In this document: piece after piece, positions 39,501 to 48,532 of the stretch
How the letters are laid out: every line of letters begins with the position of its first letter
Position numbering within the stretch: the first letter of the stretch is position 1
Assembly (NCBI GenBank): GCA_037976565.1
Contig: CP137666.1
Location: forward strand, 8,550,592-8,614,591
DNA length: 64,000 nucleotides
DNA from: Mesocentrotus franciscanus
Lineage: Eukaryota; Echinodermata; Echinoidea; Camarodonta; Strongylocentrotidae
Direction of reading: 5' to 3'
The notes under the pieces: generated by a model
The model's input: only the letters and a program-made list of their open reading frames with translations
Told to the model about the DNA's origin: nothing
Database searches by the model: none
Translations under genes and position numbers: made by a program

Positions 39501-42370
39501 AATACCTTATAGCAAATTGATATTCCTTATGTCCAGTGAATTTATTAATGACGTATAGATACAATAAATTTCAACTTAAAATCGTTTTTTTAAATACACC
39601 CCCAGGAAAAATTAGTTCCGTAAGTGATGGAAATTAATTGCTTTGTTAATGAATTACACAAACCCTTGGAAATGTTGTGTAGATATATTTGATATCACAA
39701 AATGGTACCATAACATATAATTATGTGTTGTTCTTTGCCTGATGGTCCCCTTAAAACAGTATTAAAGGGATAGTAAAGTTTTGGTAAGGCTGAACTTTAG
39801 TAACCAAAACCTGTGCAGTAACATTACAAACTAATAACTCCACCATGCTCGAAAGGTAAATTACAAACGACTAAGTAAAAAGCCTGTTATCATTTACAAA
39901 GAGCTATTAAAACACAAGAGGAGCTCTCTAAAAAGGCATCAATTGGTTTTAAACAAATTTTATACAAAATTATGCATACATGATGTTGATTAAATAGATA
40001 GAGAGAGTCATTTGACGACTATTTATGAACCGCGTTGAACAAATTTTGAATAAGTGTAAACAAAATTTTTTTGTTGTTGAAAAATCATCAAATAAATTTG
40101 GGGCCAAAATTTATTAAGATCGGATATATTTATTGATATTTCAGTTATTTCTGAATTGATTTTGACCAAATAAAGTTTATTCTCCATTACAATTGCATGT
40201 TCTTTCAAATTCGACACTCAGTTTTTCATTGCCTCACAAAAAAATTGTGTTGTGCAGCGCCCTCTCTACCAAAACTGAACTACCGTACCCCTTTAATATG
40301 ATCTTGGTAAGTAATAGCAGGGTGCATCAACATAATTTGCCCTGAAGTGATATAGTTTTAGCGTGCTTTTCATGCAAAGTTCAATGAAAATTTACAGGCG
40401 TAAAAATAGTTCACGCTCACTAAAACCTACTCTAAAAAATTAAAATCAATGAGTTGGATCCTTTTTATGCCTCCACCAACAAAGTGGCCGGAGGCATTAT
40501 GTTTATGTTTTCCGTCCGTCTGTCCGTACATATGTCCCGTTTTCGTTCTCGCGATATCTCAAGAACCGGTTGATGGATCAATTTCAAACTTTGTATGTGT
40601 GTACATTTTGGGATGATATGATGAGATTTTGGGTTTCATGAGATCAAAGGTCAAGGTCACAGGACTCAATTTAAAGTGTGAGTCCAAAAAATGTTTACAC
40701 CTAGAAAATTGCTAATTATTTTATAAATCATCTACGAACAGTTAGTGTTTTATCCCGAATCATTTAGTATCATTTTTGTGTGGTATGTGTTCACGCTTGG
40801 ATCAACAGGAGGCATTGTTTGCGAGAGTGCAAAAATTGACTTGCGCCTAAGTTGCTTATGTAATGTTTGAATAAAACAATTGGGATTTGGGTATTAATTC
40901 GTTCATTACAGATCCAAATATTAACAAACATTTGTGCGCGCATGTGTGTGTGTGACTTTGATTCTGCAAAAAGCATATGAAATGCATCTCATTTGATACA
41001 TTCAATCCATTTTCCACTTTAATTCCAACATATCACATACTGCAGGCATCACTTTGGCGCAAGTCGATTTTTGCACTCTAGCAAACAATGCCTCTTGTTC
41101 ACCCAAGTGTGAACACATACCACACAAAAATGATATCAAATGATTTGGGATAAAACGCTCCTTCATAAGATGTATAATAGTTACTGTTCATAGATGATTT
41201 TTAAAATAATTAGCAGTTCTCTAGGTCTAATTTTTTTTTTACTCTTTTTTTTTTTTTACTGGTGCTTGTAGTCAGATGGTGAGGTGGTCATTCCAGGGTA
41301 CGTCTACTAGCCCAAAGCGGATCTTGTAGAGCATCGCTAGTCGGCCATGTAGTCTTCTGTTTTATAATACTTGTTCCGATGTACCAAAAGTTGCACAAGA
41401 CTTCTACCCTGAAAAGTCGTGAATGGAAAACTTGATATCTCGGCACTGTAAAACCACTTAACTTGCTTTATGGCATATTTTTTTGTTTCAACGGATTACT
41501 TTGAAATGTATGATAGAGAAAGATAGGTTTTCAATTAATTTTCACATTGGATGCAAGCTATGATTTGTTATGTGATCAATAATAAATGAAACCGAAAGCT
41601 TATTTCTGTCCCCAAATCCCTTTTATCTTTACAGGTGGCGGATAGTTATACATGGTGGTATAGATGGCTACAGCCGCCTGCTGACCTTCCTAAAGGCATC
41701 CACCAACAACAGGGCTGAGACGGTCCTGAGCAATTTTGTTGAGGCCGTGGCAACATATGGGTTACCTTCCCGGGTTAGATGTGATTACGGGGGGGAAAAC
41801 AATGATGTTTGTAGTATAATGGAACAACTGAGAGGTGGCAACCGGGGAAGTGCAATAAGGGGTAGGAGTACCCACAATCAGAGAATAGAGAGGGCATGGG
41901 TTGATGTATGGTGTGGGGTGACGAACCTCTACCATGATCTCTTTTCTTATATGGAAGTAGAGAACCTCCTTGATCCCGACAATGAGATGCATGTTTGGGC
42001 GCTCCATTTTGTTTTTATACCCCGCCTAAACATGCATCTCAATGTCTTCCAATCACAGTGGAACCATCATGGCCTCCGCACTGAACATCACCTTTCCCCT
42101 ATTCAGCTCTACGTACAGGGGGTGATGTCACAGAGCAGAAGTGACCATACTGCAATAAGGGATATGTTTGGGCCCCTTACACAAGATGATGTTGCTGTTC
42201 CAGGAGGCGTGGATGAGGATCAGTTGGTGGAGGTTCCTACCTCTAATTTTGTTGTTCCACATGACCATTTAGTTTTGTTGCGACAACAAATTGATCCACT
42301 GGATGACACCCATGATATGTTTGGGCTCTATCTATACAACAGAACTGTTGAATATCTTGAAAGAATGTGA
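28788..42370 (+). CDS. DDE integrase-core domain protein, five exons, 474 residues
   Basis: Exons 28788-28894, 30739-30863, 32806-32971, 38060-38350, 41635-42370. All introns are GT-AG and phases agree (2,1,2,2), giving 1425 nt with no internal stop. TGA lies in frame two codons before the ATG, which fixes the start. Residues about 80-135 hold a helix-turn-helix (FTVRQMGDILDVSMRTVERR), followed by a second winged-helix-like segment (ARLKAGGLHIQRARVRESM). The catalytic core has D223 (WHLDGNHK), D280 (RCDYGGEN) and E315 (HNQRIERAW), with 34 residues between the last two, as in retroviral-type and transposon integrases. GGIDGYSRL and THNQRIERAW are hallmarks of the widespread animal 'integrase core domain' proteins of unknown role. 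It is a likely transposase-derived gene: the introns and intact frame suggest host retention, but activity is unproven. The C terminus overlaps an inverted duplication. A possible AATAAA lies at 42837, inside a later insertion. Confidence 0.85.
28908..29478. mobile_element. second, inverted copy of the 10958-11826 family
   Basis: Matches 11160-11485 in reverse orientation, from the ACATTTCAAACACCACTGTA segment to the CTCTATGCTTTGCTGGAGTG segment. It begins about 14 bases after the exon 1 donor, so the start of intron 1 is made of this repeat. It is interrupted by a small nested element at 29272-29440. Confidence 0.75.
29272..29440. mobile_element. 169 bp palindromic MITE flanked by TA
   Basis: Ends GGGACTTTTAGATTT and AAATCTAAAAGTCCC are inverted repeats and TA flanks both sides (29270-29271 and 29441-29442). 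The homologous copy near 11205 lacks this insert (CGCAGTATTGACTC when reversed). TA duplication suits the Tc1/mariner superfamily. Confidence 0.8.
29591..29885. mobile_element. fragment with GTGGCGGATC end and polypurine tract
   Basis: Begins CAGTGGCGGATCAAGGGGG, like the element at 12215, then about 200 bases of almost pure A and G (29617-29822). Open frames here encode Lys/Glu/Arg or, on the other strand, Phe/Leu/Ser low-complexity products and are not genes. No matching right end was found. Confidence 0.6.
30167..30322. mobile_element. third GTGGCGGATC-ended fragment
   Basis: Begins CCAGTGGCGGATCTG followed by a G run and a GGTTTAACCCCCC block. It is short, with no paired end found, and lies in intron 1 of the integrase-core gene. 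Confidence 0.45.
30478..30514. repeat. (AAT)n microsatellite
   Basis: About twelve uninterrupted ATA/AAT triplets. Confidence 0.95.
31130..31275. repeat. GGCCGGAGGCATTATG repeat family, copy 1
   Basis: Shares GCC-TC-GCCAA-GAAGTGGCCGGAGG-type sequence and the following TTTTCGTTCTCGC block with 40468-40700. The start contains a short dyad (GCCT...AGGC). I know this family as abundant in echinoderm genomes; that is recollection and was not searched. Confidence 0.7.
31345..31648 (+). mobile_element. tRNA-derived SINE
   Basis: The head has an A-box-like TGGTCGAGTGG (about 31358) and a B box GGTTCGAGTCC (31402-31412) spaced as in a tRNA, then a body, the end GGCGCTATATAAGCACTG and an (ATT)n tail to 31648. 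The acceptor stem is not maintained, so it is a retroposon and not a functional tRNA gene. It lies in intron 2 of the integrase-core gene. Confidence 0.85.
31741..32290. mobile_element. fold-back MITE, TTAAAGGGG ends
   Basis: 31755-31870 recurs as an imperfect inverted copy at about 32060-32205 (shared blocks include AACATTTTGCAAAT, ATTCATAAACAA and ATCAAATAG). The left end TTAAAGGGGACCACCAGGCA matches, inverted, the end of the fragment at 39600-39756. No coding capacity. Confidence 0.7.
33118..33801. mobile_element. block bounded by GGGGTCAATTTGACCCC palindromes
   Basis: The left edge is the palindrome GGGGGTCAATTTGACCCCC (about 33124-33142) and the right edge is GGGGTAAAATTGACCCCC. Just inside both edges are related inverted blocks (AACTGCGGCAGAT left, ACGGCAGAGAT right). 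The interior is AT-rich with no gene. Probably a non-autonomous element, in intron 3. Confidence 0.5.
34603..35235. mobile_element. 633 bp DNA element, ends TTATGCCTGGATTACATTTG
   Basis: Perfect 20 bp inverted ends at 34603-34622 and 35216-35235. The interior is GC-rich against AT-rich surroundings and is filled with imperfect repeats of CGTAC, ACGATTTT and CCGTAGCC-like words. Small frames on both strands (34876-35124, 34927-35139) follow these repeats and are not genes. Confidence 0.85.
35335..36500. repeat. degenerate element with a dimeric tandem repeat and pyrimidine tract
   Basis: The word GGTCAGATGAGCAT recurs at about 35561, 35673, 35768, 35881 and 35976. Alternating spacings near 112 and 95 make a ~208 bp dimer. 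Each dimer holds ACCTTATTTGTGACACT and GAAGCTCAGGGG-like pieces. It is followed (36025-36470) by a strongly pyrimidine-rich region with GGGGCC-type words, whose open frames are low complexity. Confidence 0.65.
36846..37510 (-). mobile_element. jockey/CR1-type LINE fragment, reverse transcriptase C-terminal part
   Basis: A 195-residue frame (37433-36846) contains SSAKYLGLHVDSHVNF, ITKKANSTRAFLQRHFS, QKNITKVEKVQRNSARFVT and GRLAMLYKIRFGLVDVPW. These are characteristic of the region after the polymerase core of jockey/CR1-like LINEs. The segment where the family has a PILEY-type motif and a Trp is garbled (IKGRPILRETNKGVCS), suggesting compensating frameshifts. No start of the family's protein is present. 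It lies in intron 3 of the integrase-core gene. Confidence 0.85.
37530..37745. mobile_element. ~215 bp fold-back MITE
   Basis: The left arm (about 37540-37590) and right arm (about 37690-37740) are inverted copies sharing ATGTCTGTTCACCCTCT and GATACAT blocks, with ~100 bp between. It abuts the LINE fragment to its left. Confidence 0.8.
39600..39756. mobile_element. partial copy of the 31741 MITE, inverted
   Basis: Contains GGTACCATAACATATAATTATG and ends GGTCCCCTTAA, matching the left part of 31741-32290 in reverse complement. Only one arm is present. Confidence 0.65.
39766..40296 (+). mobile_element. short element family Z, copy 1
   Basis: Starts TTAAAGGGATAGTAAAG and ends ACCGTACCCCTTTAA. 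Shared blocks with 54725-55272, 58415-58925 and (reversed) 51000-52935 include AACCTGTGCAGTAACATTAC-like, ATAACTCCACCATGCTCGAAA-like and TTTTTCATTGCCTCACAAAA-like sequence. No coding capacity; intron 4. Confidence 0.8.
40468..40700. repeat. GGCCGGAGGCATTATG repeat family, copy 2
   Basis: Contains GCCTCCACCAACAAAGTGGC then CGGAGGCATTATG, a dyad of GCCTCC and GGAGGC, then CCCGTTTTCGTTCTCGCGA and an AGGTCAAGGTCACAGGACTC block. A fragment of the latter block also occurs near 38480-38505. Confidence 0.7.
40690..41235. mobile_element. ~545 bp fold-back element with arms of about 165 bp
   Basis: The left arm (about 40690-40855) and right arm (about 41070-41235) are inverted copies. Shared words include GTGTGGTATGTGTTCAC, AGGCATTGTTTGC and TGCTAATTATTTTA or their complements. 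There is no frame in it. It lies in intron 4. Confidence 0.85.
41278..41365 (-). mobile_element. second fragment of the 36846 LINE
   Basis: About 85 bases are almost identical to 36910-36997 (from GGTGGTCATTCCAGGGTACG to GTAGTCTTCTGTTTT), same orientation. A very short insert with T-rich flank; intron 4. Confidence 0.85.
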
Positions 42371-43014
42371 GATAGAGCCCAAACATATCATGGGTGTCAT
42401 CCAGTGGATCATTTGGTTGTCGCAACAAAAGTAAATGGTCATGTGGAACAAAAAAATTAGAGGTAGGAACCTCCACCAACTGATCCTCATCCTTGCCTCC
42501 TGGAACGGCAACATCATCCTGATGAAGGGGCCCAAACATATCCCTTATTCAGAGCTGCCAACCATTAAGTTTTTCCAGGAATTATTCTTTTTTTTTACTC
42601 CAAATTACGGTAGTACGTTTTTTCTTCATAAAATACATTTTTTAAATAATTGATTAAATTTTTTTTTTTACATATCGCACGTCAATCAGCTGCCCTAAAA
42701 TGTTGATTTGATCACAAATTCAATATAAAACTAAGTTTAAAAAATACTTAGAAACATACTTAAGAGAGAAAAATATTCTCAAAAAGAATGAAACGTCGAT
42801 AATAACAAAATATCAACCAAAAACTACCTACTTGTAAATAAACTATAGGTCCTAATATGGAAAAAAAAAGCATGATGAATGGACATTTCTGCATTGGAAG
42901 TGTGTCGCGCGTGGTTATAAGTTTCGTTTTAATGAATTTCTTTTTTTTGCCATCATGGTTCCTTTTTTTGGTTGCACAAGGTTGGCAGCTCTGCTTATTG
43001 CAGTATGGTCACTT
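42139..43014. repeat. inverted duplication of the integrase-core gene 3' end
   Basis: Arm 1 is 42139-42333 (coding). Arm 2 is 42370-42549 plus 43000-43014, interrupted by the MITE at 42550-42993 and its target duplication. Over the 179 bp next to the loop I count about eleven mismatches. The 36-base loop (42334-42369) contains the small palindrome CAACAGAACTGTTG, and the stop codon is at its edge. Read on the minus strand, arm 2 still encodes the same residues (for example DEDQLVEVPTSN and PLDDTHDMFGLYL). Confidence 0.95.
42550..42993. mobile_element. 444 bp MITE, ends CAGAGCTGCCAACC, 6 bp target duplication
   Basis: Perfect 14 bp inverted ends (CAGAGCTGCCAACC and GGTTGGCAGCTCTG) are flanked by CTTATT on both sides (42544-42549 and 42994-42999). 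Arm 1 of the inverted duplication preserves the empty site, with a single CTTATT equivalent. A possible AATAAA at 42837-42842 lies inside it. Confidence 0.9.
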
Positions 43015-43058
43015 AAAGACTCACGTTCCCCGTATTCCAGAGGGCGTTTAAACTACAC

Positions 43059-43186
43059 GTACGCGCTGGCAGACGGTGCTAGCTGCCTATTGACACCAAC
43101 AGAATGCGGCTCTTATGCAGATGGCATCTGCGTAAGAGCCGTATTCTGTTGGGGTCAATAGGCAGCTTGCACCGTCAGCAGCGTAC
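43059..43186. repeat. 128 bp near-perfect hairpin with almost no loop
   Basis: From GTACGC (43059) to GCGTAC (ending 43186). The arms pair through GGTGC-AGCTGCC, CAACAGAAT and GCTCTTATGCAGATG, meeting at a single central base. Only a few mismatches and small bulges. A compact MITE or an RNA-hairpin locus. Confidence 0.9.
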
Positions 43187-43539
43187 CCCTAATCTGGAAT
43201 CGTCTTTACAAGTCCTCTCTAATTCTCAAAAATTATAACATGTTGTAAATAAATCAAAGGTTAAAACTGCTAAACATCACAGGCGTACTTCAGTCAGGTG
43301 ATTTTTAAGAGCGATCTTTGTTTTGGTTATTTCAAGCAAAACATTAAAATTGCTGTACGGATGTGACGTATGCTCCTCACAACAAAGGTGCCAGCAGTAT
43401 ACATTCTGACAATAGGCTATTTTTCGTAATGTCACCAAATTTAATGCATACGTCTTTGTGAGGTGCCTCTATACACACTATTTCATCAGAATAATAGTAT
43501 TTCATTATCCTTATCAGGTGAATGAAATAGTTTGTACCC

Positions 43540-43995
43540 CTACACTTATTGCACTACACTGGCTTCCTGTAAAACAGAATTGAATACAAAATTATTGTAT
43601 TAACATGGAAGGCAATGCATGGATATGCCCCTGTGTACATTTCAGACTTGTTGACTATTTATAAACCCCGAACTAATTTGCGATCTGAAGGTAAATACCT
43701 GCTGTAGAGTCCTCGAACACGCTCTCTTCTAGGTGATCAGTATTTTACTGCCTGTGCATCAAGACTGTATAATGGTCTTCCCCAAATCCTTCACTCTTGT
43801 CACCAGCTATCCACTTTCAGAACTCAACTAAGGACATACCTATTTCAGATTACTTACAATTAGTCACTGCTTTTTTGTCTTTCCCGGTTAGAATCATGAA
43901 CAGACATATTTGTTAGTGTTTCAGTCTCATCAGCGCCTTTGATTAGGCAACTAGATATTGACGCTATATAAATTCCTTGTTTTTATTTGATTGGA
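43540..43995 (+). mobile_element. L2/CR1-like LINE 3' fragment
   Basis: Frames translate to LHWLPVKQ, YKIIVLTWKAMHGYAPVYIS, SPRTRSLLGDQYFTACASRL and FRTQLRTYLF, the familiar C terminus of CR1/L2-type LINEs, broken by at least one stop. The 3' end has a CGCTATATAAATTC motif and a short TTGGA-type tail. Confidence 0.85.
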
Positions 43996-44372
43996 TTGGA
44001 TTTTGTATCGGTACAGGATTATCAGTACAGGGTGGAATGCAACTTTTCTCAAGTTGAGGGCTTGCTCACAATAGCCTCACCTGTTTGAATACTATTCTAA
44101 TTGACTCAGTTACATATTAATAGCAGCTATGTCAGATAAGCTAAACCATTATTTGGATTAAGCATTGATTGGATATTTAGATGGAAACATGCAGTGCCTG
44201 TTATTGTGAGCAACTGAGCATGTCTTATTGATCAATGATTGACATGTCACTGGGAGTTGTTCACTCTCGCACAAGATTTGTTTAGAGATGTGGCATAGAA
44301 AATAATTGATGAAATGTTTTTAAAAGGGCGAAACACTATTATGTTTGTCACAAAGTTAGCTACTCCTCTATT

Positions 44373-46189
44373 TAGGTGGGCTGTATATAATACAGACCAC
44401 CTTATGTTTTCGTTAGAATTGCCTTTATTATTTATTCTTTATTTATTTTTCTTATTTCCACCCACTTTATTGTTAGCAAGATAACTTGAAAATGGCTAGA
44501 TCAAATGCCTTGAAATTTGGCATACATATGTATAGGCATATGGAAAAATCAAAATAACGTTTTCAACCTTGACCTTGACTGATGACGTCATCTAGGCGCC
44601 ATTTTGTAAAATTTTCTGAAAATCTACTCATGATCATATCTTCATAACGAAAAGTCATTTTCATTCATATTTATCATGATCAAGGTCAATATCCGTCCGG
44701 TCAATTTCAGGTAAAAACGCGCGCATGCGTCGTCCGCGCGTTAGCGCGCGCAAAATTTCAAAATGTTCCAAATCGTCTCAAATTCATTTTGCATACGTTT
44801 CAGGCCATTTTAAGCATTTTATAAAAATCGCGCACACGCACATGCGCGCGTTTTGCGCGTTACACCATTACACAACATAGAATCGCCTTTTTTTTCCTTC
44901 ATGATATTTCCCATATTTTTCGAACAATTTGATACCATGTTTATCTCTTTATGACCATTAATAACAAGATGAGCGTCCATTCAAGAAAAATGTGCGTGCG
45001 CGAGCTCTTGTAATACATAGCATATATGGGCAAAAACATGCCTATACAAAATTCATTGTAACTCTTCAGAATGGATGGGAACTCCCAATTTTTTTCATAT
45101 TTGGATAGATTATGAGTCGGAGATATGATTTCATGTCTCATTTGACCCTCAATTAACTCATGACGTCATCATAATGGCCTCCGAACTCAAAATTTCAATT
45201 TGCATATTATGACGTCAGCATATTTTGGAAAATTGATTGTATCTCTGTAAATATTGATCGATTTTCTTCCAAATTTTGATATGTTCTAGCTGAGACAATT
45301 TCTACAAATGCAGTTCCACGATTTTCATTTTGACAAAGGCATCATGGCGTATTTTTGCGATTAAAGGAGGCATGTCAATTTTCCAATTTTGCGTGTATTC
45401 TCTATGGGACATGACTTTTTCTCAAATCTGGATTCTACATTCCAGTCTTTTTGAGCAATATCTCCGTCGTTTTACTTTTGTTTTTGCTGAGCTTCGAGTA
45501 TGTTGTAGCTGAGACAATAAGCTATCACAAGTGTGCCCTTTATTTTTCGATCAGATGCCGGGATCATGCTCATATTTCACTTGCAAAGTGGGATTTGAGA
45601 ATTCCATTTTCCGTTCACGTGTAATGTCTATGGGGATTATTTTGGTATAGTGGTCATAGCACTTGCCTCCCATTCCGGCGACCCAAGTTCGATTCCTGGT
45701 GGGTCAACTTTTTTAATTTTTTTTGCCGTCGTTTTGAATTTGATTTTATGATCTTCTTCGACTATTATAACATATTATCATATACTATCACAAACAATGT
45801 AATAAAATGCCTAATTTTGCGTGTTATATCTATGGGAGAAATATGTCAATCGTTTGAGAACAACCTTACGGGAAATCTGAGTCCTTGTCGTGTATTAATT
45901 TTTTATTCATAGTTGGATAGAGTATGAGTCGGAGATATGATTTCTTATAATAAACAAAATCTAAAAAATGCATATTTCATTTTGATATTTAGATTTGAGG
46001 GTCAAAGGTCAAATATACTGTACATGGTTTCTCTAAAACCATGCATCGTATAGACTAGAAATTTGGCACACTAATAGACCTGAATAAGAGGATTATTTCA
46101 AAAAAATAAGGTCAAATCATGCCAATGTTTTCTTAACTACTTAGTATGTCACTAAACATGTGTGGCATGTACTTGGAACAGCCCACCTA
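44373..46189. mobile_element. ~1.8 kb element with ends TAGGTGGGCTGT
   Basis: Perfect 12 bp inverted ends (44373-44384 and 46178-46189). The interior lacks a transposase frame and has many TGACGTCA-type words, GCGCGC-rich patches (about 44715-44865) and repeated blocks such as GAGTCGGAGATATGATTTC (about 45115 and 45920). A tRNA-like segment lies at 45640-45712. Confidence 0.75.
45640..45712 (+). other. tRNA-like segment (tRNA pseudogene)
   Basis: Resembles a tRNA with an A-box-like stretch (TATAGTGGTCATAGCAC), a CCTCCCA loop suggesting a Gly(CCC)-type anticodon, and a B box (AGTTCGATTCC). Acceptor and anticodon stems pair poorly, so it is unlikely to be a functional tRNA. Confidence 0.5.
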
Positions 46190-46603
46190 TACTTGTTATT
46201 AACAAGTATTATATGTCTAGTTTTCTATATGTAATTTCATGCATTTAACATTGAATTCTGGACAAAGGAAAATTTCATCTTGCTTGTTGGAGATGGTTAT
46301 AATCACTTATTCCACTGTTGTATATGTTACTCATGTAGTTTCTTCATTGGTGGCAACTGGTAGAAATAGAAATATGTATACGCAAGTACAGCACAAGTGT
46401 AAGACATAGTTTCACATTTTCCATTAAAATATGACTTTCCTGAACTTGGCGTCATTTCTTACATGTAAATAGATAAACTGCAATATGGTTATTGGTTTGA
46501 TGTATAATGTGATTTATGATTGATAATACTAAAAGCAAACACATTCTCCTGTTCCTCATAACATGTTATAATATTACCCCTTCATGGAGCTGAATATTCC
46601 ATG

Positions 46604-46676
46604 CAGCGCATTAGTGCGCAAATTCATACGCGCGTTTGTTAGTGACGTATGAATAGATTTGCGCATGACTAATTAT
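46604..46676. repeat. short inverted repeat
   Basis: ATTAGTGCGCAAATTCATACG and the inverse of GACGTATGAATAGATTTGCGC face each other around a short spacer. Confidence 0.6.
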
Positions 46677-46844
46677 TTTTTAAATAAGTTTACGCATCTC
46701 TGCTATAATATGCGCAAATGACCCTTTATGGGTTTGAAAGTGTGTAATCAGTAATTTGAAAATCAAAACATTGTTCTTCTTCAATGAACAACATGGATTA
46801 AGGTGCATGTTTTTGTTCATTTATGGTTTCCTATGGATAATAAT

Positions 46845-46984
46845 AATATTGACTGGCTTGTTCTTTCGTGATATATCAGAAATATTGCATTTGCTAGGAT
46901 CATATTGCACTCGTCTGCGACTTGTACAATATGATCCTAGCGAATGCAATATTTCTGATATACCTCTCAAGGCCAGTCAATATT
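46845..46984. repeat. 140 bp hairpin
   Basis: Arms about 46845-46910 and 46925-46984 pair over AATATTGACTGGC, TGATATATCAGAAATATTGC and CTAGGATCATATTG, with a ~15-base loop and one small asymmetric region. A MITE or a hairpin RNA precursor. Confidence 0.85.
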
Positions 46985-47644
46985 ATATAAATATTTTCAA
47001 ATATCAAACTCCCATCTCAAAGGACTAAGGGTGCGTTCAAGCGATTTTTCGAAGCTAGAATCACAAACATGAATCACAATTCAAAACGGCGATACAAAAC
47101 ATGGTTACTACGGGAGATCATTCAAGCGATTTTCCATCAACGGTGATTCTAGCTCATATTTCATCCAAACAATATATAACTAAACCTTGCTTAAACTGAC
47201 TACATGTCATTATTCTCCATTTTTGAGATCTTTTTCTGTGACATACAAGAATAAGTTCAATATTGTTGTAATGTTATGCTAGTTGATGGAGGGACGCATT
47301 CTTTTTTCATTCGTAGAATCCAAATTTCAGGGCTGTTCGATCTGATTATTTGTTTGTGTGTGTGTTTCATACACCCCCATCCGAAATTGTTCCAATGATT
47401 TGTAAAAGAGGGACAGTTCCTTTTAATGAGATGTTAAAGTGATTACATTATTTTGTTTGGTTTTAACTCAGAGTGCCATATACAATGTCACTGCTAGTTG
47501 GACTTTAAAACTTATAGTATTTATTTTCCTTGAACATTGTTGAAACAGTTCCTTTAAATGAAACTTAAATAGGAAATAATCTTCTTAATATTTGGATATA
47601 TGAAATAATTTTGTTAAGTCTTTGTGTACCCTTACATGTGAAAG

Positions 47645-48025
47645 ATGTTAAAGGTACTTAGTAAAAATGTCAAAATCCTCTAAATCTGATTAAAATTCTA
47701 GTGGTTCCCGCATACCTTGTTGTATTCTATATCAACAGAAGAGGCATGGGACAGGTTTTGTTTTTTTTTCTTCAAATTTTCTTTTGTTAAAAAGATATTT
47801 ACAATAAAAGTGTTCAGATGTCAAATTATCCAACGGATCTACAGAACCATGTACAAAGTGAGTGCAATGAGTTGGTGAATGTCACTTTGCATTTTTGCTC
47901 ATTACTCTGCCATATAAAGTCCATTTAACTTAAAATATTCACACAACACCTAGTGGACATATCAGATAACAATAGTATATATTGTATCAACCACTCATCT
48001 CTTTTTGGATGTTACTAGATCCCTG
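47645..48025 (+). mobile_element. short element family W, copy 1
   Basis: Shares GCATGGGACAGGTTTTG, ACTCTGCCATATAAAGTCCA and GTGGACATATCAGATAAC blocks with copies at 53970-54310 (reversed) and 59000-59825. The right end is near AGATCCCTGTAG. Confidence 0.7.
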
Positions 48026-48532
48026 TAGAATTAGGACTTCTTACGTATGTTCTCCCGACACGTTGTTAGTTTGTGTAATGTAGATGTTATGGGATGAGTT
48101 TCACAGGACGGTGAATATGCATTTTGTTTTGTACCTGTTGTACAGCTGTAAAATCAATTCCTCAAATCTGTCCACTGAAAATATATTTTCAAAAGCAAAT
48201 CTGTATGATTCTAAGGGGGATTTATGTGCTATAATGAAGCTGCAAGTGAAATATGAGCATATAAATGTATGTGTACACTTTAAGCTTACTATACAAACAC
48301 ATTATACATGTACAATTGTAAACGGGTCATTTTATATGTATTAAAACGCTGAAATTGAAAACAAATGTCTGATATTGAATTTTTTTGTTGCTACCCCATA
48401 CCAACTTGATTGTCGAAATTATATGATATGTATATTGTCGATTAAATGTTTGTGCTTGACATGCGCATGTACATGTACGTAACTGATGTTTGTGTGAGCG
48501 TATGCGTGTGCGTGTGTATGTGTGGTGTGAGG

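Noticed and set aside
42243..42539. 98-residue minus-strand frame after the integrase gene
   Set aside because: It is the inverted copy of the integrase C terminus, without its own start context.
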